Shown here piece by piece: positions 51,001-63,000 of a stretch of 64,000 nucleotides of DNA (within the stretch, counting starts at the first letter, position 1; the number at the start of each line of letters is the position of its first letter). The translations under genes were made by a program, and so were the position numbers. The DNA comes from Apostichopus japonicus (Eukaryota > Echinodermata > Holothuroidea > Aspidochirotida > Stichopodidae): contig NC_092567.1 of the NCBI RefSeq assembly GCF_037975245.1, forward strand, positions 18,092,376 through 18,156,375. Reading direction: 5' to 3'. Under the pieces are notes generated by a model. The model was given only the letters and a program-made list of their open reading frames with translations. It did not search any database and had not been told where the DNA came from.

Positions 51001-54000
51001 TTCTAAAAGTTTTCTCACCAAACAGTTTCCATGTAAGTTCTGTATACATGTAAAGTACAGTGTACGGTTAGCTCTGCACTGCCGAAAACGATCAAAACTA
51101 TTAGAGCAGAGGATTGGGAATTTTTGTTAGTGACTTTGTTTTACTCAATACTGTGTGTCATCTTTGAAGAGAAGTAGAAAAAAAAAAAAACCTACTCAGT
51201 CACGGCTAATGGACTCTATAAACTGCATGAACTGTACATAGTAGGTTTCACTATCAACTACTGTACAGTAACTTTACTGAAACTTAAAAAAAACAATTCT
51301 ATAGGTTACAACCCATTGTCAAGGAGCTGAAGAAATAACCGGATAAGGAAACCTGGATAAAGGATGTAACTTGCCAAAAAGAATATATCTAAATTATGAA
51401 TCTGGTCCAATTTGTGAGCTTGCAACAAAACCTAAAACTGCAGTACATTTAATATGGCATCATGCCCAAAGTGAGACCACACTATGCAGATCTACTACAT
51501 TCAGGTTTCAGTATTGACCAGTTTTATATATACCCCACATGTATGCAATAATCACTTACCTAAGTACTTTAATTGACTACATATTCAATAAAGTAACGGT
51601 CATGTAATAAATGTTCACATGATGAATTGACTAATATTTTTTTTTGCATGTGGGTTGATAGATGACTAATAAAAAAAAAATGTCCCTAATTCGAAGGTCA
51701 TACGTACTGCACCTACTGTACTACCCACACATTCTATTATCCGTTCAATACTCGTGCCTACTGAGTGATTTTGAACACTTTCATATCCTTTAATAGTGTA
51801 GCCAGCGGCATACAGTATTAAGTACTGTATGTGTTCACAGTACTCTACATACAGTGTAATATGTACAGTAGTTAGTGCACAGTACTATAGTCATGGCGTA
51901 TTTTCATGCCCTATGATAATTGGGGGCACACTTCCAACCCGACCACACATATATGCCTAAGCAGTCAGGTCATACTTTAACAGCTCTCTTCTGTGTAAAC
52001 AGAGCTCTTCATCTTCTACTCACAGCATTAAACTGACATTTGTTTGTACATGGTCACTAAATAGGGTGCATTGCTGCAGCAGTGTTTTGATTGGATTCAT
52101 TAATGATAACTCTAGGAGCTCTAGTGTTTTACTCACATGACACAAACAATCAGTGCTATTTATCATACACAATTTTTAATATCAGGATAAAAACCAGCAG
52201 GAAATGGTTTAGGATAATACTTGAACTAGGATTGGGAGGGGGAGGGTGGGGGGATTTATGTGAAAAGGGGATACTGTAGCTTAGTTTTCAACAGGCTTTT
52301 TCTTTTTGGAACCAGGGGCCACTGGAGGGTAACTGGGGCTCTCCATTGCCTGAAATGCATCAAATTCCTTACTCATATCTAGAACTATCACAATTGAACA
52401 AGGTTGCACATCTAGTAGTATGTAGTAGGATAACTTTTTAATGAGCTCTCTGCTGTTCTAGTTTTTGCGTAGAAACAACCAAATACACCCAAGACTTGGG
52501 TATTTTATGAGGGCTGTTTGGTAAGTTACTGTATGGGAGCTGTTTGGTTGGCTATGGGAGCTGTGTGGTAAGGATAGTTTGATATGTTATATTAGCTCAC
52601 ATCTACTGTACACCCCACCCACTATTTTCACCCGTAAAGTGGTCACCTACTGTATAAACACAGTTTCGTCAAATTTAGAGCAAAAAATGTCTTAATATTG
52701 TCTTTAGCAATCTCGATTGTCAACAAATTGATGCCACTGTAACAAACAGATCGATTGTGGTCACATCACAATACAACTTATTAAGGTAAACAGAGAAAAT
52801 GATCAAACTTCCTTCCCCCATGTTTAATCATTTTCTCTCTGTGCTCATGTTTAAGAACATTAAACAGTTAATTATGTACTGTATATACATTACTGTACAT
52901 GTGCAGTATTATAAGCTGGTCTGGCTAGATTTCAGGCTTGATTTCAGGCTAGATGTCAGGCCAGATCTCAGGCCAAATGTAAGGCTTTATACAGCTACAG
53001 TACGTAGGGAACAATTTAATGCTTAGATCTGACATACAGTACAATCTATATCCATTTGGTAGCTTTTAAAGTCTTGGTTTATTTTTTAAATTTACTAAAA
53101 ATGAATAAGGTAGCTTGTGTATGAATACTGCGATGCACAGTATATGTACATCTCTGCATATAATTGTAGCGACCGGTTCCAATTTTTAACGTTATTTTGT
53201 GATACTCATATTATGTACATTAATTATTCCTCGATTTACTGTACTGTACAGTATATACAATAAATCATTCGATCCTTTCTTCTGTACTGGTACCTCTCTG
53301 AATAATTGTAACGACTGGTTCAATTTTGTTCACGGTACTTTGTGATACATTACTACATTAATTATACCTTGGATTACATACTGTACAGTCCAATAAATCA
53401 TTCAATCCTTTATTCCGTACTCGAGTGGCAAGAATCATGTATACAGTATATAGTATAATATCATACACAGTCGTAGTCACATGACACAACCACACAAATT
53501 TCAAAACTGTCATTTTGACCGGTAAGGAGGTTTCAAATGCTTTGTCAGTTTGTAATAAGTTGCACATGTGACTCACAATTATACTTTTATATCTAACTAA
53601 ACTATTGACCAGCCTCTTTCACTTCACAAGGTTGCAAAACACACACACTCACACACCCAAGCAGATAAGTGTATATCCGGTGTCCTATAAAATTTCACAT
53701 GTACAGTACACTAATTCATAAACTAAGTGGTAAAACCTGTTCTATTGTGAAAGAGGTTAACTGGTTTAACCTGTACGTTGATTTCCTTTTATTCATGATT
53801 AGATGATCAAACAATGAACATTATGTGAGATCAAGCATGAATGAACAAGATCAATGACTGCATCGGGCACTGGTGATGAAACAGCTGCCGGATTTCGAGA
53901 GCGGTTTAGTCAAATCCATCAAGTACTGGACAATCCCCAAGGGCTATTTTTAGATCTAAATTCTCAAAATATTTATAATTTATATATTTGTTTAGCTTCC

Positions 54001-57000
54001 CACTGCTCAGACTGTGTAGTTGTTATTAATAAGGAAATAACTTACAGTATATACCTGTACATGTTATGTACTGTACTGTATGTATCAATAGCTGCTGTAT
54101 CAATATTAGTAGTATCAATATTAGCAATGTATGATTGAGGCATATATTGTAGGTTAATGTTCCCAAATAATAAGAGGGAGTTCAAAAATATGGGTTAATG
54201 TAGATAATGATGTGTTTGATGGAACCACCAAATCGCCCAATAGAAATAAGATTTTTTTTTTTTTAATATTCAAGATTAATGATGATCATACCCCGAAAAA
54301 TGCAACCGACGTACATGTACGTTGCCAGCTTGTGTGCCAGTAGGGGGAATTTTGTCTTTGCTCTCTAGTATACAAGTCAAAGTGATTCCTTGAACCATAT
54401 ATACATGTTATGTACTGTACTGTATGTATCAATAGCTGCTGTATCAATATTAGTAGTATCAATATTAGCAATGTATGATTGAGGCACATAGTGTAGGTTA
54501 ATGTTCCCAAATAATAAGAGGGAGTTCAAAAATATGGGTTAATGTAGATAATGATGTGTTTGATGGAACCACCAAATCGCCCAATAGAAATAAGATTTTT
54601 TTTTTTTTTTAATATTCAAGATTAATGATGATAATACCCCGAAAAATGCAACCGACGTACATGTACGTTGCCAGCTTGTGTGCCAGTAGGGGGAATTTTG
54701 TCTTTGCTCTCTAGTATACAAGTCAAAGTGATTCCTTGAACCACAGTCATTATTTCTGACGGAAACTAGCAAAATCTGAAACAATTTGAAATGGACTGTG
54801 TGTACGAGTGACGTGTCAGGTTTTTCACCAAAGTCCTTCCAACGTTACGAAAAATGAAAGCAACGGCAAATAACCGTTGTGTGGTACATACTAACCATAC
54901 AATAGGGAATATGTTTCTTGCTCACTATGACTATTCTTACTTTTCTGAGTGAAGAAAATACTCAGATTATGAGAAACATTCTGATTTTCCATTGTAGTTT
55001 TGTTATACAGTAGTACCGGTCCACTGTACGCTAAACATGACGGGAGTGTTTTTGTGTCCCCCTTTAAAGACATTTGCCTTCCTATGGCATCTTAACGGTA
55101 ATTCAGGTTAACAAATATTTTATCAAGGCATTCTGATTTTCCATTGTAGTTTTGTTATACAGTAGTACCGGTCCACTGTACGCTAAACATGACGGTAGTG
55201 TTTTTGTGTCCCGTATAATTTGCCTTCCTATCGCATCTATACGGTAATTAAGGTTAACAAATATTTTATCAAGTACTGGATGCATGTGTAGACAGAGGCC
55301 TACAAGTTCAAATTTCGACCGTTGTGTCTCAATAATATCAATGACACGCACTGTTGGTAAAACGAAAAACGGTCCTATGAGATCGAACAGGTAACAATCG
55401 TTAGAACTCAGAATACATTTTCAAGGACGGATATTCCAGAAACAGCATTAATTTGATAAGAGTCAAAAGGGGTAGACTATTTTTAGAAACGAGTATTGGT
55501 AAACGTAAATCTATAGTCAAGCACCCATAAAGCGCTACAGGTACCATAACAGTGAGGAGTTCATTTGACTAGAACTAAGAGACTGTACTTTAAAACCATC
55601 CTTTCTCAGGAGGCACCCAACAAATGGAATGCCTAAATCCTTTCAGGATAACAATACAAAAACTAGAACTACCAAAGATTCAGGGTTTTCCCTCTTTCCA
55701 TATCAGTGATTTTCAATTGCAGGGCAGATAATAAACTACGTCAGTCCATAAGTACAAAACTACAGTAATATCGTCTCTAAAGGGTAAACATTGCTGCTCC
55801 AATGAATAGTGTTAGATAATTGTGACCGCCGAGGGCATTGAACGGCTCAATGCATAAAACAGCTAAAACACCAGTTATTTGAGCAATATGCGTTGCAATC
55901 CTCCATATCTGTAACGTTGCATGAAGCATAGAAATATTGTCCACACGCATACAGTATATGGTACTAATACGGCTTTTCTGTCAGCATGTTGGCATATATA
56001 TTTTTCTTTTAGTTTTCTGATGTGTTTTGACTGCAAAAAACTGTAAGACAGGACTCAATGCCAACTATATAATATATACTGTACCTATATCAAAATATGT
56101 CACCAAAGACAGAACTAGTATTGTTCGATACAGGTGACAAATGCCTATACAGTGGAATTACTACCTTCCTTACCGGTTTTGAATTTCTTAGACTATACAC
56201 AATCAGCGTCCATAGCCTAGTGGTTAGGGTGTCTGCATATAAAGCGGGAGGCCTGGGTTCGAAACCCGGTGGAGGTTGGAAGTTTTTTCACTGTTCTGGA
56301 TTTTCCAACTCCTTACATTTTCAATATAGGTCTACAGTATAGGATACATATGAAGCTTAACAATATATGATTTAAATTGATTAATAATCAAAAGGAAAAG
56401 GAATACTATTGAGGCATATCCAACTGACATTTTTTATTTGTATCAGTGTATTCTGCAAAATGTGTGATTTCATACTAGTGTAGACCTTTAACTCTTCGAC
56501 AGTCATGGAGACTTATATACAGTAACTACAAGTCTTACAAATTAGCCCTACACATGTATATGGAACATGAGCACATGAGAACACAAGCGCATGTATGGAC
56601 ATTACCGACGATCACACCCGACAATCACACCCAACGCCCAACGCCCAACGCCCAACACCCAACGACTGTTGTTTCTGTTAACAATCGGTGCCTGTTTAAT
56701 ACTGTAGGTTCAATGAATGGCACTAAAGCAGCAAAGGAAAAAAAATCTTTTGCGAACAATTCTGCCAGGCTGACTATGTACAGGTCAGTTACCAGTTCAC
56801 TCTAGGCATGGGTAGAACAAGTGTTCTGAGGTTGTGAGGGGACAGGTAAGCAAGAAAAGCTAAGGATATTATTTCCTTCCATCATGTAATCAACATAAAA
56901 GCTGTGTGATATCACTAGTACATGTACAGTTCAGTATATGAGTAGGAAACAGCAGGGGTTTCCTGCCTGCATGGAGAAGGCAGAACGACCCACCAACACA

Positions 57001-60000
57001 TGCATAGACTTGTACCCTCGTTAAAGATGACGATGACAAAAAAAAAAACATGAAAATATGAAGAAAGAAAAAAAGAAGATTGTCAACTTTAGTGTAGCGG
57101 GTATTGGCTTAAGTGTGTAATCCAATGGTCAGAATATATAACTTACCTATTCCTAAGCTTCTGGAAGGGTCATGCCTTACTACTGGAATGCTGTTTGGAA
57201 GATTCACCCTACTCGGCTGGTCAGTGATGTCCATTTCCCTAGGTAACGACGAGGTGGATCCACTGGAAGTCGAGTGCAGAGATGCGGTCTCCGTAGAGGA
57301 ATACCTGTCACGGCTGCTGCGTTTAATTTCGACGTTGTTGGCTATCACGGTGAGGGTTCCGACCTTAGTCACGGAATGGCACAAACATTTCTCTTGGTTG
57401 AGAGTGCTGGATATGTCGGACCCTTCCTCGGGAGGGTAAGTAGCGAAGGAGTGATTGCGATCGAAACTGGGATGAGGGGGTCTAGCTAAGATGTCAAATT
57501 GATGACTTTGATCTTGGCGGAATAATTTGCCATCTGTATTGCGGCGGAGAGAGAAGGAGAGGGTTAAAAAAAAAGAATGAGAAAGTTAAATTTTGGACTT
57601 TTTGACTGAACTACTCTATATACTAATTTCTAGGCTGTTTGGAAGCATTTCTAAAAAGGCACCAACCAGGTTACTAAATATCAGAGTGTATTTTGAAAAA
57701 GACAAAAGGATATATATATTTTAAAAAGACAAAATGCTGTTACAGTTAACCAGGTGGTTTGATGATGAAGACAACGACGAAGATGATGATGATGAGGCAG
57801 TTAATTTTACGACACTTTTAAATGATCACGAATGTGGGAGAGGTCCGCAAGGGCTTATGGAGTACGACTTTCACAGACCCGAAACCTCCTGATTGCTTCA
57901 TTTCTTAAAATGCCACCGCCTTTATCCACTCGGCCACAGCTACGTTTTGTGACTTTATTGGTAACTGTAACAGCCTCCAGTGAACTAATTATCAAACTTT
58001 CCCATAAACTGTACATGCACAGTACCTCAAACCTACTGGATTGATTTACACCCATACAGGGATACTGGACACTTTATAGCCTGGTTAACTTCCTGAATGG
58101 TAGATTAAGAAGGAGGAGAAAATGGCAGAGTCCCAGCGAAAGTGGATTACAAGCACAGCAGACGGAGACAGGTAAGTGAGGAGCGAAGGCGAAGAATGGT
58201 TTTGATTTTTGAAGAATTTTGTGGATTCAGAGGGTAAAGAAGAGGCACTGGGGTGGTAGTCCGAGCAGACCGTACGCTGTCATGTATAAAGAGGTTAGCA
58301 GTTTTTGTACGATGGAGAAAATAGGTTCAGAGTGAAGTCAATTTGAAGAGTGACATTGAGAAGAACTGTGGTGATCTAGCCAGCAGTGACTAATAAGTTA
58401 CATTACACTGACTGGTTAAGTAAGCACACTGCGGTGGTATATCACTCAGTGGGAGGGACTAGAGCAATGGTATTCTTTGTTTATTTAATCTTTTGTTCTA
58501 ATCTTAATCGGATGAATCTGGGGGTCGGAGATATACGGGTCTGTTCACGTTAAAGCGCCCAATTTGGTTGCCTGAGGTACCAAATTTTCAAATTACAGTA
58601 AAGAACTTCTATTCTAAGTAAATAACATAACTAATATCTTCAATTTATGAATCAGAATTGACCAGAGCTTAAACTATTCTGGAAATTATATTCAAGATGG
58701 TTGAAAGTGAGACAATCTATAAATTTTCCAAAATTTGTTCTTTTTTTAATGGTGGTGTGTCATTCCATTGCTGCTACATTTGGGTATTCTGTTTTTATTT
58801 TCTTTATTAACACAAAATTTGCTATTGTAAGACAAGTTTTCAATGATATCGATGATGTTTTTTAAAAAATATTCGAGTATCATTAGAAAATATTCAATTT
58901 TTCCTGAAATAAAGTTAAAAAGTTTTTCTTTAAAGAACAAAATTGAAATTAATAGCAACAATTATACCACAAAATTAAACCACAACATAAGCACATATAT
59001 TAACCAAAAGCTGAAAATTCTGGGTCATGTCCTCTCAGAATTTTTTTTTTCTTGACTCTTGTTTCGGACATCACCCCTCCAAAATGATCTTGTTTCGGAC
59101 ATCACCCACCAATGATTTACCTAATATATTAAACCTAATCTTTAGTAATAAACCAAATGATGTTCATTTCATGGCAATAATGAATAGAAAAGCATTTTAG
59201 TAAGTTGTTACCTGTACCAAAAGAGATCTATGGACCCTTCCTAGGTTCCAAGTTCAAAACAAAGAAAAGGGATACAAGTGATCCAAGTGATCAACAAGAC
59301 ATTTATTATACGAAGGCCATGCTTGTTAATACTTAGCAATATATATCAGTACATCACGATATGTGATGATAACAAGCAGCATCAAATTCATTTGAAATAA
59401 TGAAAAATGCAAACATTTGTTTTATAGATTTGCATAAGACTGTCTTGGACTATGTTTCGGACATCACCACAACTGTATTAGGACATCACTGTAATGTTTT
59501 CTACACAAAGCATATCATATCAAAAGTTAAATTTGTAACAAAGGGGTCTTTGTTGTTGACAAGCTACCTACAAGGTATAATGACAGTTTTGAACTTATTA
59601 TAGTTCAAATTCTCAGTGTTTATTACAAGTTACTTTATGAGCGTTTCGGACATCACTGAATGTTTCAGACATCACCTTGGAAAAATGTTCACAAAGCTGC
59701 ATAACAATAATACATATTTCAGCAGGTAACAACAATATGAAGTAATATTTTTGCTATTCAAACCTGTTCAAGCTACAAAAGTCTGCTTCAATATAGACAC
59801 AACAGTCAGACAGTACTTAGCAGATTTACACTAGATATTATGAATTTTTGAGGGAATGCAGTTTATTAAAACACCATAGACTGGGAAATCAACAAGGTGT
59901 ACTGAAAAATAATGGCACTGTAAATTCTTGGGAAAACAAATGCCCTGAGGCACATATTTCAAATTGAACATCTGGACAGAGCCGATAGGTGAAAAGATAG

Positions 60001-63000
60001 GTGATAAGTGAAAATCTGAAGGCTTGGTGTAAATGATAACCCCATTTAATGTTAATGAATTATCACTGTTTACTACATACTCAATTCATACATATCCAGA
60101 ATACACACATTTAGTTTAGATCTTCCTGCAAGCAGGAACTCGCAAAGAAGCCATCATTGGCTTATCAAAGCCGCAAGCTGACCGAAGTCAGTCTCTTAGA
60201 TTCATTTTTAACGACCATGATTATGAATTGTCAACAACTCTGTAACTGGACGACATTCATTAATCTTGGAGTGACACAAACTCGGGACCTGATGATTGAA
60301 AGGCACTGGCGTTAACCACTGCGCAAACACTCCATAACACTCCACATAGTGACCATTCATTGATCACCATTTGCATAAAGTTAATCTCTGCTTCACCACA
60401 TTCATTACCTGTCCAGCATGCCATTTGCATTGGCAAGCGTTCACCAACACTTCCCAGACATCAACTTTTACATTATTTTGCAGAAAATGGTATTACTATT
60501 GACTGCAAATAAATTTTTCCCCAAAAGGGTTATAGAATTCTTTTTATCTTTTACGGTTTCCACATTTCCATCATTACCTAGATGAGGTGTGCAATAATTG
60601 AAACAAACAGCAAATATTTACCATTTAATAAATACAGATGTACACAGGAGACATCCCTACATAGCTAATTTGGCACCCACCTGTTGTAGCTAGTATCATT
60701 GAGTCTACTATTTAAACAATTTTCAGAAGGGAGGTATCATAACCTAAACTCCACTAGAATGCTTGGTCCTATTTTGTAATGTCAGCAATAACAACTATTT
60801 TGCACCCCTTCAAATGGTACCCACCCACTCCCACCCCCTCCCCATGCACCTTTGAGCTGGATCTGCCAATGTTGAAGATTGCTTCCACTGGCCCCAGCTA
60901 AGCAACAGTAGTATCCTATACGAGTAGTACTATAAGTACTACAGTAGTTTAAATATCCTTCTTTATCGAGATTCATCATTATGCCTTGGCTATTATGATG
61001 TGAAAAACAAGTATTCATGGTTTGTACAAATACTCCTTGTCACATATGAATTAAATGATTTACTTTGTAAGATTGTTACTATTTAAGCTTATGGCCTAAA
61101 CTTACATTTAAGTATAAGGCTTAGGTGTTATGGTATAGAGCAGCTCAGCAAATTGTTCAGCTTTATCCTAAAGTTTCATCATGATACTGTAAATATCTGT
61201 ATATTGTACATATCACTAAAGATCTGAAGTCTCAGTGAAGCAACTCGGAATGAAAACATGGTCATGCATGCATGATGCACCACTCTGTGTATATTAATAC
61301 TGTTGACACCATCGAGTAAACCTGGAGGTTTCATCACACAGTAAATCCGTGTACCAGTCAAAGAGGGTCATGTGCTGTAATGTGTTCCAGGGTGGTACTA
61401 ATAATCTGATATACTGCATTAATCTCCACATTGCCCATTGTTATTTACTAACTAGTACAGTAAATGTATATTTCGGCTTAGAGCAGCAGACAACACACAG
61501 TTACCTAGCAATGTCTGTACCTTAACATTATAGTTATAGTCGTTGACCAACATTTATAGGTTAGATCACCAGACACGTTCCACGGTCCTACTACTTAGAT
61601 AACATCTTCCCAAAATACTGGTAGCTTTTCTTGACAATCATCAAGTTCCCATCAACAGTTAAACTGCTCTGACATAGGGTGTTATAGATGCACACTGAGT
61701 CCATATCATATAGAGCGACAGACGACACTGAACAGTGTTCAGTTTTTCAAAGTGACGTTGACATACTATGCTGTAGACCAGGGTTGTCCAACCTACGGCC
61801 CGCGGGCCACAGTCCGGCCCGCCGCAGGGTTGCGTCCGGCCCGCCAGAGAGGCTCTACGGTGTGAAATTTAGTGAGCAGATTTATTGATAACAATTTGAA
61901 GCTATATAATCAATCATTCGAACCTTCTGGGTCCAAAAAAAAACTTCATACAGGTCAGTTTGTATGACACTCTCTCAGCGGAGGGGAGGGGAGGGGGGCC
62001 GGCTGGACTGTTTTATCAGGAAGGAAAATAAGTTAGTGCGCTCCACGCGCAGTGCTCACATTTTGTTGCCTTAGGCTTTGCGCAAAAAGTCGAAAAATCG
62101 AGCGAATGGTTCATACGGCCCCCTACTTCATCATAATCATTCCATGTGGCCCTCCTCTGCAAAAGGTTGGACAACCCTGCTGTAGACCGATGTGATAGAA
62201 ACACGAGCTACTGTGCTACAAAACTCGTCTAGGCCTATTCCAATTGTGTGTAATTAACTTTACAATTATCAATATGATCTTGGGAAACATCAAATTGGTA
62301 CCGCCATGGAAGCTGAAACACATCACATGACAGTCCATGCATGGTACCCACATGCCCTTTGATGTAGTTCTTCTAGCCTATAAAAAGGCTTTCTATGGTT
62401 GTGACAAATAGCTTGATTCAAGCTATAGCAGACAATTACAGCATAACCTGTACTTTCTAATGTACTGTACTGTATACTGTGATGGTATCCTGATACATGT
62501 TATGTCAGAAAAAATTTCACTAAACGTTTTTTTTACTTCTTCAGTACTAAATGATGGAAAATTGTAGTGTTAATGATGTCAGTTCTAGAAAAATCCAAGT
62601 AATTTGATGTTCCCAGTAACATTCATACCCAAATATGTAGAATATCATTTTAGACTTGTCACAAGTCATCAAAAGATGAATACATGTTGGTCAAATGACA
62701 CCAAAAGTTAAGAAGCATTCTGTTGTAGGATCTTAGTGTATTCTAGCACACTGAAATCAACCAATTAAACCATTCAGTTGAAACTAGTGCTGTTTTACAA
62801 TATGTTGGATTCACAAAAGTGATGTCCGAAACACATGGTGATGTCCGAAACATACTTTTAAGGTTATTTTGCTATAATATTTGGTACAAGATGGATAAAG
62901 TTTTGAGTAGTGCAGTATGTATGTTTGTAACAATAGAACTTGTCATAATATATGAAGTGCTCATCTATTGTGTCTTTTTTTCAAGCAACATAAAGTAGTA

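Larger units (their letters stand above)
48847..57146. other. SEFIR intron, 48.8-57.1 kb
   Basis: Large intron with no required exon. It is unusually rich in TACTGTA / TACAGTA motifs. It contains simple AT sequence (50330-50480), a 12-bp repeat (52923-52982), tandem duplications (53148-53420, 54059-54743, 54977-55273), a SINE (56203-56290) and a 7-bp repeat (56617-56665). A possible alternative last exon is at 52288-52349. Confidence 0.6.
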
